Below are positions 55,800 through 64,000 of a stretch of DNA of 64,000 nucleotides, piece after piece (the stretch's first letter is position 1; each line of letters begins with the position of its first letter). Both the position numbers and the translations under genes were made by a program. The DNA comes from Rhodanobacteraceae bacterium (GTDB lineage: Bacteria > Pseudomonadota > Gammaproteobacteria > Xanthomonadales > Ahniellaceae). The DNA lies in contig JADJFT010000003.1 in the NCBI GenBank assembly GCA_016708465.1, positions 124,001 through 188,000 of the forward strand, in the 5' to 3' direction. The notes under the pieces were generated by a model. That model saw only the letters and a list, made by a program, of their open reading frames with translations. It did no database searches and was not told where the DNA came from.

Positions 55800-56869
55800 C
55801 ACTGGTCTTCGAACAAGGCGCCGGCACGCCAGTCATCATCGCCAGTGGCGTCATGCGCGAAGCCGCCGCTGACCGATGAATAGCTGCCGCTGGCCTGGTT
55901 GTAGTTACCACCGCTGACCGATGAAAAATTGCCGCTGGCGGTGTTGTTAGTGCCGCCGCTGACTGATGAATTGCCACCGCTGACTGTATTGCCGAGGCCG
56001 CCGCAAACCGATGAAAAGTTGCCGCTGACCGAATTGGATTGGCCGCCGCTAACCGATGAATGTTGGCCGGTGACCACGTTCAGAAACCCGCCACTGACCG
56101 ACGAATGGTAGCCGCTGGCTCGATTGCCAACGCCACCACTGACCGACGTTTCTGTTCCGCTGGCCAAGTTGCCCCCACCGCCACTCACCGAGGCAAAACG
56201 CCCATTGGCAATGTTGTACGCGCCTGCAAGAAACCCACCATATTGCGAATATCCGTGGAATGCGCCCACGATCAGATTGTGTGAGCCACTGCGTTGGTTG
56301 CCCGCCCAAGTGCCGCCGTTGGTTTGGCAGCTTGTCAGATCGGCGAAATCGCCATCGGAACAGAAGAACATCGGGTTCAAATCAGTAGGGTTGTAGCCCA
56401 CGATCAGATTGCCCAACCCATTGAGGGTGAACTCGCCGCCTGTGCCGTTGATGATCTGCACATTGATGCCGTGGAACTGCGCAGTCGGGTACAGAGTGTT
56501 CGGGTCGTTTGGATCGGGCACATCGACCATATCCAGATTGGCGGCCAGCGCCATTACCGAACTACCCTGCACGGCAGCCATCTGGCTGGTCAGCGTGCTG
56601 ATCGTCGCTTGCTGGCTGACCACCGTGTTGTTGAGCGTGGTCACTGTCGCCTGCAGGCTGACCAAGGCCGCTTGCAAGCTGGCAATGTCGGTGGCATTGC
56701 CGTTCACGGCGGTCGCCACCGCACCAAAGTTGTCGTTGACGTCGTTCGCCAGTGCAGGTGTGTGCGCGACGAATGTGTTGGGAATGGTGACGTTGCCGGC
56801 CAGTGCGGTGTCTACACACAAAAGCAGCATTGCCATGGCGACAAGGCGCGAAAAATGGATGGATGACAT
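55799..56869 (-). CDS. Secreted YadA-head-like repeat protein
   Basis: 356 residues from ATG 56869 (MSSIHFSRLVAMAMLLLCVD, signal peptide), GGAG nine bases upstream. A coiled-coil part (ASLQAALVSLQATVTTLNNT to STLTSQMAAV) is followed by a central domain and then about ten units of 14-15 residues, S-S-V-S-G-G-x-x-N-x-A-S-G-x-x, as in the head of trimeric YadA-type adhesins. The end (GDDDWRAGALFEDQ) has no membrane barrel or S74 domain, unlike the gene at 57683. It probably forms a trimeric fibre. The next gene starts within its stop codon. Confidence 0.82.
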   Translation of the reverse strand: MSSIHFSRLVAMAMLLLCVDTALAGNVTIPNTFVAHTPALANDVNDNFGAVATAVNGNATDIASLQAALVSLQATVTTLNNTVVSQQATISTLTSQMAAVQGSSVMALAANLDMVDVPDPNDPNTLYPTAQFHGINVQIINGTGGEFTLNGLGNLIVGYNPTDLNPMFFCSDGDFADLTSCQTNGGTWAGNQRSGSHNLIVGAFHGYSQYGGFLAGAYNIANGRFASVSGGGGNLASGTETSVSGGVGNRASGYHSSVSGGFLNVVTGQHSSVSGGQSNSVSGNFSSVCGGLGNTVSGGNSSVSGGTNNTASGNFSSVSGGNYNQASGSYSSVSGGFAHDATGDDDWRAGALFEDQ

Positions 56870-57407
56870 GTTGGATACTCCAGAGCAGGCATCGACTTCA
56901 ACAGACGCGCGTCTGGGCAAGGCGTTACTGTCATGCAGCATGCCCGGCGCACGGCACCGATTCAGGTTACGCCGAACTGTTCGAGCTTGCTACAGGAAAA
57001 TGCTGCGAATTCCATTGCCCGCTGCCGCGTTCTCGACACCAGATCTCGGCGTGCAGCAAGCCGGTACTTTCGAGATCGTCGATCGGTTGCAGCAGCCGAT
57101 GGTGGTTAAACCAAACCACCTATTCCAGCGTCGCGTTCCTTCCCCCGCAGCGAACCCCAACGCCGGTGACGCCGCGTGCTCACCGACTGCACGATCACCT
57201 GCGTTGCGTGTTGGGGTTCGCTTTGCTCTCCTCAACCTGTGCGCTCGATAGCGCTTGCGTCATTCCCGCACCGGCGCGAATGACGGCTCGATCAGGGCTT
57301 CTTCGGTGCTTCCGTAAAGCGTGCATCACGGCATGTCGTGATTTCCCACCGAACTGCGTAACCCTGATCGAAGCGGCCAACACGCCGCACACGACCGAGG
57401 TTTTGGC
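56870..57407. other. Divergent intergenic region with hairpins
   Basis: 538 bases between two divergent secreted-protein genes. It holds a 13-base perfect inverted repeat (AGCGAACCCCAAC at 57149-57161 and its complement at 57210-57222) with an inner GGTGA/TCACC stem, and a REP-like hairpin at 57258-57285. No gene is supported. Confidence 0.55.
57258..57285. repeat. REP-like palindrome
   Basis: CGTCATTC and GAATGACG enclose CCGCACCGGCGC. This is the common GTCATTCCCGC...GAATGAC hairpin of extragenic repeats in many proteobacteria. Only one copy was noticed in the window. Confidence 0.6.
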
Positions 57408-57654
57408 ATGCGCGTTCACCGATTGATCTGGGTCTTCCTGCTGCCGCTTGGGCTGGGTTTCGCCGCTTCCGACACCACGAGCGCCGCCGAGCCGCGGTTT
57501 AGCGGAGTTGCCGGACTGACTGCGGGCGCTGAAGCCGGCGCGGTCAGTGCCGATGGCCGCTTCAGCCTGCAAGCGGGTCTGCTGCCTCCCGAAATCCATC
57601 GCCACCGCCTGCGGGCCAGTGGCTGATCAACTGTTCAAAAACGGCTTTGAATAA
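57408..57654 (+). CDS. Small secreted protein ending QLFKNGFE, frameshifted
   Basis: Starts MRVHRLIWVFLLPLGLGFAA (signal peptide). The mature part has FSGVAGLTAGAEAGAVSADG and RFSLQAGLLP, a short beta domain similar in style to the protein at 47086. As written it ends in an unrelated frame. Removing one C from CCC 57588-57590 gives PKSIATACGPVADQLFKNGF, then E and a stop at 57652-57654, which restores the tail seen in other secreted proteins. About 81 residues. The S74 protein gene follows 28 bases later in the same direction. Confidence 0.68.
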
Positions 57655-57682
57655 TCCCTTTCCGTCACGCCAAGGAATCGCT

Positions 57683-59472
57683 ATGAAACGCACTGCATTG
57701 ATGATCGCTTTTCTGCTGGCCAGCACGGCGGCGAGTGCTGCGCCATGGACTTATCGCGGCACTTTGAATGATGCCGGCATGCCGGCGAACGGACGCTACG
57801 ACCTGCGCCTGTCGCTGCTCGACGCGAGTGCCGCGAAGTCGATCGGCAGCGCGATCACGTTCAGCGATGTGCAAGTCGCCAACGGCAACTTCAGCATCGA
57901 GGTCGATTTCGGATTCGACCTGACGAAGTTCGCCGCGCTCAAGCTCAAGACCGAAGTGCAGCAGGCGGGCTCGGGCTTCGTTCCGATTGGCGAACCCACG
58001 CACTTCGACGCCAAGGCCACGCTTGCCGGCATCTGCTGGGACACCACCGGCAACGTGGTTGCCGTCGGCGAGTTCCTCGGCGCCAGCAACGACGTCGGTG
58101 TCGAGATCAAGGCCAACAACCTGCGTGCCGCGCGCTTCAAGGCAGCAGGGTCGGTCGCGGCGCATGGCGACGCGCCGCAGGTTACGCTCGGATCGGCCAG
58201 CAATATCGCGAGTGGCGTCGGTGCCACCGTCTCCGGTGGTGGTGCCACGAGGGACTCAGTCGGCACGCCGGTCGCCGACCGCAACAACGTCGCCAGCGGC
58301 AGCTTCGCGGTGATTTCTGGAGGACGCAGCAACATTGCAAGCGGCAACTTCGCGGTGATTTCCGGAGGACGCAGCAACATTGCAAGCGGCGACGACAGCG
58401 TCGTGGCCAGCGGCTTCGACAACGCGGCGGGCGGAAATTTCAGTTCGGTCAGCGGCGGTGAAAACAATGCCACCAGCGCTGTCCACAGCGCAATCGGTGG
58501 TGGAAGCTACAACCGCGGATGGGGCAGCCATGGTGTCGTCGCTGGAGGCAATGCGAACTATGCCAGCGGCAACATCAGCGCGGTGCTTGATGGCGTCAGC
58601 AACACAGCCAGCGGCCAGGTCGCGACGGCCTTCGGCAGCTACAACTGCGCGGGCGCGGACCACTCGTTTGCGGCAGGCAGCAGCGCGAAAATCCGGCCCG
58701 GAACCTCGTCCTCCGGCGAAGTGGGCCAAGGCTGCAGCGGCGTGGCTGTCACTGATGCGGATGGCGACAACGGCACTTTCGCTTGGGCAGACGACACGGA
58801 CAGTGACTTCACGTCGACCGGCCCGAATCAGTTCTTGATCCGCGCTGCGGGCGGTGTCGCCATCAACACCGCCACGCCGACCGCGAACGCAGCACTGACG
58901 GTTGCCGGCAACGTGTCGATTCCGACCGCCAGCGTCAACATGGGATCGACGACGCGACAGATGATCAATCTCTATGAGCAGGCGCCAAGCAGTTTCGGTA
59001 TCGGCGTGCAGATCGGAACTCTGTACAACCGACCGTGCGCATGAGCCTTGATGCCGTTGGTCAGTTGCGCACCACCACCGGTACGATCGCGACCACGTCC
59101 GACGCACGCCTGAAGAAGAACGTCACCGAGTACACCGGCGCACTGGCGCAGATCAGTGCGCTGCGTCCCGTGCACTACGAATACCGCGAACCCGGAAAGT
59201 CATTCCAGATGCCTGGTCGCCACCTCGGCTTCATCGCGCAAGAAGTGGAGCAGGTATTTCCGGAATGGGTCAGCCAGGGCGACGATGGCTATCTGATGCT
59301 CTCCCTGCGCGGCTTTGAAGCCGTCGCTGTGCGCGGCATGCAGGAGCTGAGTGCGGAGAATGAGGCGCTGAGTAAAACGAATTCCGCGTTGCAATCAAAA
59401 ATCGAGCGATTGCAAGCGCAGAGCAAAGCCTTTGAAGCCCGCCTGCTGGCGCTTGAGGGAAACCGTCGGTAG
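57683..59472 (+). CDS. Secreted YadA-head repeat protein with C-terminal S74 chaperone domain, frameshifted
   Basis: About 596 residues from ATG 57683 (MKRTALMIAFLLASTAASAA, signal peptide), AAGGAAT upstream. The N-terminal domain (PWTYRGTLNDAGMPANGRYD) resembles that of the stalk proteins at 47-51 kb. Then come YadA-head-like units (NVASGSFAVISGGRSNIASG, FSSVSGGENNATS). The C-terminus is a peptidase S74 intramolecular chaperone: SDARLKKNVTEYTGAL, GFIAQEVEQVFPEWV, then a coiled coil. In phage tailspikes this domain helps the trimer fold and cuts itself off. The frames join near 59030-59032, where one base is missing. Confidence 0.84.
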
Positions 59473-59651
59473 TCGCACATCGCGCATCGCCTTTTCGCTG
59501 GGCGCGGCGGGTGCGAGCGTCGGCAGATGTGTCTCGATCTTGTGGGCAAAGTCGCCAACATGTACCGCACGGGTTCTTGAAGGGTATCCGCCGGTTGTTC
59601 GAACGAACCGGCAACACGCACGCCAGAAGTAGCAATCGAAGTGATCAAGGA

Positions 59652-59671
59652 AGCCCCGGCATGCCGGGGCT
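59652..59671. terminator. Perfect GC palindrome between convergent genes
   Basis: AGCCCCGGCATGCCGGGGCT is a 20-base perfect palindrome between the S74 protein gene (plus) and the TonB receptor gene (minus). It would form a strong hairpin on both strands, but no long T run follows, so termination is likely rather than certain. Confidence 0.6.
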
Positions 59672-59695
59672 CCGAGTGTCACCGCGCGGGGTTGC

Positions 59696-62600
59696 TTACA
59701 ACGGCTTGCCGCCGAATTTCCAGGTGAATTCCAGATAGAAGCTGCGCCCCTGGGTATCGAACCAGGAGATGTCGTAGTACGGGTAGCTGGTGTAAGTCGG
59801 ATCGATCGGTGGCGCCTTGTCGAACAGGTTGGTCACCGTCAGCGACAGCTGGGCACGGTCGTTGACCTGGTATTGCAGGTTCGCGTTGTAGCGGTAGGTG
59901 GCTTCGATCCACGGGCCCGGGTCGCCGTCTTCCCACACTTCGTCGTAAGACCAGCCATTTGGCAGGCGGCCCAGGCGACGGCCCTGCAGCGATGCCGACC
60001 ACGCCTCGCGCTCCCAGGACACGCGTGCGCTCGATTTGACGCGCGGAATGTCGTAGCCACTGTTCACCGCGAACATGTCGACCACCGGCTCATCCGGATA
60101 CACCTGGATCTCGTGCGTGCGCACCCAGGTGTGGTTGCCACTGAGGCGGAACGTGCCGATCCCGGTATCAAGACGGTAGTTGGCGCTCAGGTCGACGCCG
60201 CTGGTGCGTTCGCGGGCGATGTTGATCGGGTTGACGTGCACGCCGTAGATGCCGCCATCCTGAAGTCGGGTGATGCGGGCCAACGTGTCGATGCACAGTG
60301 GCGAGCTGATCGGCTGTACGCCAGTACGGCACTCGAACTCGTTGCGCATCACTTCGCCCGCGCGCAGGTCCTGCACCTGGTCGCGCATGTCGATGGCGAA
60401 ATAGTCCAGCGAGACGTCGATGTTGGTGGAGGGCGACCACACCAGACCGGCCGTCCACGAGTCGCTGGTCTCGGGATCGAGGTCGCGGTTGCCGGCGCGG
60501 CTGCGGATGATGCCTTCGTCGCTGTAGCTGCAGTCGTCCAGGTCCTCGTCCGGCTCCTCCATGGCACAGCGGTAGTAGTCAGGCACGGAGGTTTCATCGT
60601 TGCCCGGGCCGGAATAGACGTAGTGCAGGTCTGGCGCACGGAACGCGGTGCCGTAAGAGCCGCGCACCAGCAGGCTGTCAGTCGGCAACCATTCCATGCC
60701 GGCGCTCCAGGTCGGCTTGCCCACGGTGCGGCCGGCAAAACGGTACTGGTCGTAGCGGCCGGCCAGGCTCAGGTTGAGCGAGTCCAGCACCGGCATGCGC
60801 AGTTCGCTGGCCAGTGCCGCGCGATTGCGCCCGCCTTTGCCTTCGGAATCCTTCCAGCTGTAGTAGTAGTACTGCGTGGCCAGCGGGTCCGGCTTCAGGT
60901 CGTAGTCCTGATGGCCGAGTTCGGCGGTGGCGGCAAAGCCCGCCGCGCCACCCGGCAACTGGAACAGGTCGCCCTGGGTGAGGGTGAAAGACAGGGTCTG
61001 GCTGGCCGATTCGGGGCGGTAGTTGGTGTAGGCGAAGATGCTGTCGTACTCGGCGCGGGTCAGCGGCGTGTACATGCGCGAGTAGTCGGCATCGAAGATC
61101 GGGAAGCCGTCTTCATCGACGCCCAATTGAGGGCCAAGGAATAGCGCGTTGGCGTTGGCGGCGATGATCTGTGGCCAACTGATGCTGGCTTTGTACTGCG
61201 AGTCGCTGAGCGCGACTTCGTAATCCCAGTCCTCGCCAAGCACACCCTTGTAGCCGGTGGTCAGGGAGAAGGTTTTTTGCACGGTATTGACCATGCCGTT
61301 TTCAAGCCCACCCATTTCCTCCAAGGTGAACTGGCGTTGCCAGTACTCCACCTGCTCGGTGGACTGGTTGTAGAAATACCCTTCCTCGTTGCCGTCCGGC
61401 ATCATCAACGACCAACTGCGCGGCGCGCGAAACAGCGACACCTCGTGGCGGCCAGCCTGGACGTCGGCGAACCACTCACCGCCGTTGTCAAACATGTAGC
61501 TCAGCGATGCGTAGGTGTTCACGCCCTTGCGCTCGCTGATCATGGTCCGGTACGCGACTGCGCGGTCGCTGCCGCAGTAGTTACCGTAGTTGCGCCGATT
61601 GGCATACTGCATCGTCCCGTCGTTGAGGCCGGACAAGCCCTCGCAGGTGGCTTCGCCCGGGTCGATGTAGTCGTCGTACCAGTCGGTAATCAGGAAGTTG
61701 CGCGCGGGGTAGCCGTAGCGGGTCGGGTTGGGCGCATCGAAGCTGGAATCCTGTTGGTCGCGCTCGAAGCCCCACAGCGGCTTCTGGTTGCGGTATTCCA
61801 GGCCTGCCACCGCGGTGAATGCGTCGCGCGAGAATCCGCTGGACAAGTTGAGCACATGGGACGCGCCGCCACCCTGGTCGTTCCAGCCGTAGCGGTAGTC
61901 GACGGTAGTGCCGTCGGCTTCCTTCTTGAGGATGAAGTTCACCACGCCGGAGATGGCGTCCGAACCATAGATTGCCGACGCACTGCCCGTCAGCACTTCG
62001 ATGCGGTCAATCATTCCCAGCGGGATGCTGGAGATGTCGGTGAAGTTGCTGCGGCCACCGAACGGCATCGGAAAGTCGGCGATGCGGCGGCCGTTGACCA
62101 GGACGAGGGTATGGTTGGGGCCAAGGCCGCGCAGGTCGACCTGCTGCGCACCCGGCGAGAAATCTGCGCCGCCGGCGGATTGCTGGCTCTGGGTTTCGCC
62201 GCCGTTCTGGGTCAGCGACTGCATCACCTCGGGCACGCTGGTATAGCCGGCGGCACGGATGTCGTCGGCGAAGATCATGATGATCGGCGCCGGGCCTTCC
62301 ACCTGCGCGCGCGGGATGCGCGAACCGGTGACTTGCACGGTCTGCAGGTTGGTGACTGGCGCGTCGGTGGGGGTGGCCGATGCGGGCGTCGCCTGAGCGG
62401 CACGCGGCGGCGGCGGGGCGGCCGGTTCCGACTTCGGTGCGGCTTGCGGCACGATCACGACCGCGCCGGAGGCATCACGCTGGGCACGGTAGCCGCTGCC
62501 CTGCAGCAATGCATCGAGCGCCTGCGGCGACGCGACCTGTCCTTGCACGCTGCTGCTGCGCGCGCCCTTCAGTTGGTCGGCGCGGTACATCAACTGGGTG

Positions 62601-62746
62601 CCGGACTGGCGCGCGTAGGCATCCAGCGCGGTGGCAAGGTCGCCTGCCGGGATGTCGATCTGGGAGGCAGTCTGCGCCTGCGCGGCAAGCGCGGCGGAGC
62701 AAGCCAGTGACAGCAGCAATGCGTGCAACGGACGTGATTGTTTCAA
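59696..62746 (-). CDS. TonB-dependent receptor with N-terminal STN signalling domain
   Basis: 1,016 residues. The start is a TTG at 62746 with GGGGAA six bases upstream. Signal peptide to about residue 24. The STN domain (about 28-100: IDIPAGDLATALDAYARQSG) interacts with FecR-type regulators. A Pro/Ala linker follows, then the plug (QVTGSRIPRAQVEGPAPIIM, QVDLRGLGPNHTLVLVNGRR) and the 22-strand barrel ending FTWKFGGKPL. It imports a scarce nutrient through the outer membrane with TonB energy; the substrate is not shown, and the large plug family is not limited to iron. It lies 89 bases after fecR-like gene. Confidence 0.93.
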   Translation of the reverse strand: MKQSRPLHALLLSLACSAALAAQAQTASQIDIPAGDLATALDAYARQSGTQLMYRADQLKGARSSSVQGQVASPQALDALLQGSGYRAQRDASGAVVIVPQAAPKSEPAAPPPPRAAQATPASATPTDAPVTNLQTVQVTGSRIPRAQVEGPAPIIMIFADDIRAAGYTSVPEVMQSLTQNGGETQSQQSAGGADFSPGAQQVDLRGLGPNHTLVLVNGRRIADFPMPFGGRSNFTDISSIPLGMIDRIEVLTGSASAIYGSDAISGVVNFILKKEADGTTVDYRYGWNDQGGGASHVLNLSSGFSRDAFTAVAGLEYRNQKPLWGFERDQQDSSFDAPNPTRYGYPARNFLITDWYDDYIDPGEATCEGLSGLNDGTMQYANRRNYGNYCGSDRAVAYRTMISERKGVNTYASLSYMFDNGGEWFADVQAGRHEVSLFRAPRSWSLMMPDGNEEGYFYNQSTEQVEYWQRQFTLEEMGGLENGMVNTVQKTFSLTTGYKGVLGEDWDYEVALSDSQYKASISWPQIIAANANALFLGPQLGVDEDGFPIFDADYSRMYTPLTRAEYDSIFAYTNYRPESASQTLSFTLTQGDLFQLPGGAAGFAATAELGHQDYDLKPDPLATQYYYYSWKDSEGKGGRNRAALASELRMPVLDSLNLSLAGRYDQYRFAGRTVGKPTWSAGMEWLPTDSLLVRGSYGTAFRAPDLHYVYSGPGNDETSVPDYYRCAMEEPDEDLDDCSYSDEGIIRSRAGNRDLDPETSDSWTAGLVWSPSTNIDVSLDYFAIDMRDQVQDLRAGEVMRNEFECRTGVQPISSPLCIDTLARITRLQDGGIYGVHVNPINIARERTSGVDLSANYRLDTGIGTFRLSGNHTWVRTHEIQVYPDEPVVDMFAVNSGYDIPRVKSSARVSWEREAWSASLQGRRLGRLPNGWSYDEVWEDGDPGPWIEATYRYNANLQYQVNDRAQLSLTVTNLFDKAPPIDPTYTSYPYYDISWFDTQGRSFYLEFTWKFGGKPL

Positions 62747-62835
62747 GGCGGTTCCCCATGCGCCTTTTGGTCGGCGCTTCCAGTGATCAGGACGAACGAG
62801 TTGGCGAAATCCCTACGCCGTCACGCGCTGCATGG

Positions 62836-63900
62836 TCAACGGCTGCGCAGGACGATGCGGTCGCCGGATTCGTCGGCATGCACCGGGAAGCCTTGTTCGA
62901 GCAGGCGCACGAAGGCGGTGGCGTTGTCGGCGCGGAAGCTGCCGCCAATCCGCAAGTTGCCGGCAGCCGGATCGCCGATCACCAGTTTGCGCGCGTTGTA
63001 GCGATTGAATTCCGCCGCGACCTCGGCCAGTGTCGTGTTGCGGAAGGCCAGCAGGCCCTGTCGCCAGTCGAGCAGGCGTTCGGCATCCTGCAGCGCCACG
63101 TGGCGCACCAGCACGGCGTCACCGCGCACCAGCGCGATGCTGCCGGCGGGCAGCAGTGCCGCCGGTTGTGCGCTGCGACCGTTGCCATTCGGCTCCAATC
63201 GCACCGTACCTTCGGTGACCACGACGCGCAGATCGGCGCCGTCGCGGCGAACCGCGAAGCGGGTGCCGACCGCGACCACTTGGTGCGTGCCGGTATCGAC
63301 CACGAATGGGCGTCCGGGATCCTTGGCTACCGAGAAGAAAGCTTCGCCTTGCTGGAGTGCGATCTTGCGCTGGTGACGCGACAGGCGGACCTCGATGCGA
63401 CTGTCGCTGGACAGCGTGGCCTCCGAGCCATCGGCCAGTGGCAAGTTTTGGGTGGCGCCCAGCGCCGTCTGGTAGCGAGTGCTGTCGACGCGGGTGTAGT
63501 TGCGCCAGCCCGCGCCGCCAGCCAGCGCGCCGACAATCAGCAGCAGCGTGGTCATTGCAAACTTGGGTACGCCAGTGCGGCGATGGGCGCGCTGCGGCGG
63601 GTTGCGGCGCGTCAGCATTACCCGTTCGCCGGCGGGGCTGAGCCAGTAGCCGCGTGGCGGTGGGCCCGAGTCCCGCAAGCCGGCGGCCAATGCCTGCAAG
63701 CGGTCGCTCTCCCGCCACGCCGCCTGCAGGCGAAGGAACGCCACCCGGTGCGCGGTATCGGTGCCAAACCACGTCTGCAAGGCCTGATCGTCGATGTCCG
63801 ACCATACGCCACGATCGAGCCGCGCCAGCCATTCTGCAGCGCATTGCTCAATCTCCTGGCTGCGGCCAGGCACGGGTTCAGTCGACGCGGTGGCGTTCAT
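62836..63900 (-). CDS. FecR-family anti-sigma regulator
   Basis: 354 residues from ATG 63900 (MNATASTEPVPGRSQEI). The N-terminal DUF4880 part (AAEWLARLDRGVWSDIDDQA, ALQTWFGTDTAHRVAFLRLQ) faces the cytoplasm and binds the sigma factor. A membrane helix (AMTTLLLIVGALAGGAGW) leads to the periplasmic FecR domain (LADGSEATLSSDSRIEVRLS, GEAFFSVAKDPGRPFVVDTG) and an STN-like end (LAEVAAEFNRYNARKLVIGD). It passes the receptor's signal to the sigma factor. The start overlaps the sigma gene by 23 bases. Confidence 0.93.
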   Translation of the reverse strand: MNATASTEPVPGRSQEIEQCAAEWLARLDRGVWSDIDDQALQTWFGTDTAHRVAFLRLQAAWRESDRLQALAAGLRDSGPPPRGYWLSPAGERVMLTRRNPPQRAHRRTGVPKFAMTTLLLIVGALAGGAGWRNYTRVDSTRYQTALGATQNLPLADGSEATLSSDSRIEVRLSRHQRKIALQQGEAFFSVAKDPGRPFVVDTGTHQVVAVGTRFAVRRDGADLRVVVTEGTVRLEPNGNGRSAQPAALLPAGSIALVRGDAVLVRHVALQDAERLLDWRQGLLAFRNTTLAEVAAEFNRYNARKLVIGDPAAGNLRIGGSFRADNATAFVRLLEQGFPVHADESGDRIVLRSR

Positions 63901-64000
63901 CGCGTTCGTTTGCTTCCGCGACCGGTTGCGCCGGCGCGTCATCGCGCAGGCCGTAAAGATAGTCAGCGAGCAGGCGCATGCCCTTGGCGATGTGCTTTTC
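63878..64000 (-). CDS. FecI-type ECF sigma factor, C-terminal end only
   Basis: The last 40 codons are visible: EKHIAKGMRLLADYLYGLRD, then a variable end stopping at 63878-63880. E-K-H-I-A-K-G-M is the end of sigma region 4 in FecI-like factors. The rest lies beyond the right edge. It forms a sigma/FecR/receptor operon with the next two genes. Confidence 0.85.
   Translation of the reverse strand, partial: EKHIAKGMRLLADYLYGLRDDAPAQPVAEANERDERHRVD

Noticed and set aside
55860..56170. Short regularly repeated DNA, CRISPR-like at first sight
   Set aside because: The repeats encode S-V-S-G-G units in frame within a secreted protein, vary in sequence and have no constant repeat/spacer lengths.
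56962..57000. Reading GYAELFELATG, similar to the end of the ABC transporter (RYAELFELQAAGYR)
   Set aside because: Only seven residues agree and DNA around it is unrelated; probably chance.
59873..62710. Two long plus-strand frames (423 and 477 codons)
   Set aside because: Both are antisense to the TonB receptor gene, which is certain from its plug and barrel motifs.

Overview
The window is GC-rich proteobacterial DNA, most likely from a Lysobacterales (Xanthomonadales) gammaproteobacterium, perhaps near Rhodanobacteraceae/Dokdonella. That placement is an inference from the gene families: a FecI/FecR/STN-type TonB receptor set, Ser/Thr kinases with TPR tails, many large secreted repeat proteins, BlaI/M56 regulators, and short protein tails ending in F-x-[ND]-G-F-E. 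No rRNA, tRNA or CRISPR array was seen.

Layout. 1-2.6 kb: end of a secreted ELWxxDGT-repeat protein. 2.8-5.9 kb: arsenic genes (arsC, acr3), a small Cys-rich protein and a katG relic shortened by several deletions. 5.9-13.6 kb (minus): aminotransferase and cardiolipin synthase, then three secreted proteins (CUB/DUF11, CRTAC-like, vanadium haloperoxidase-like). 13.9-21.7 kb (plus): two secreted proteins, a diguanylate cyclase and an ABC exporter. 21.7-24.2 kb: a catalase gene between two copies of an IS91-like end. 25.2-32.4 kb: a wrecked defence island with an IS3 element, a truncated DGQHR gene, a GIY-YIG protein, an IS21 element inside hsdS, an hsdR scrap and a toxin-antitoxin-like pair. 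33.7-35.4 kb: BlaI/M56-TonB sensor pair. 36.3-44 kb: a beta-helix/Calx-beta surface protein divergent from an FHA-sigma54 activator and its coupled Ser/Thr kinase. 44.6-55 kb (minus): an amidase, a repeat-protein pair, an ECF sigma factor and a second Ser/Thr kinase. 55.3-59.5 kb: YadA-head-like repeat proteins, one with an S74 chaperone domain. 59.7-64 kb (minus): TonB receptor, FecR and the end of a FecI-like sigma factor.

How the genes may work together. Two Ser/Thr kinases each sit beside a transcription factor that could read phosphorylation (an FHA-sigma54 activator, an ECF sigma factor), and each factor sits beside genes for large secreted proteins. In the first module I find a near-consensus -24/-12 promoter at the right distance before the surface-protein gene, plus two matching palindromes in the divergent intergenic region. 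This is the best candidate here for a little-described regulatory system.

Caution. At least 13 genes carry an apparent 1-2 base frameshift, many at homopolymer runs, while the second frame restores the expected protein. Sequencing or assembly indels are a likely cause, so these genes should not be called dead without checking reads. Deletion-type damage (katG, hsdR/hsdS, the partial duplication at 44.1 kb, the IS91 scraps) is of a different kind and looks real.
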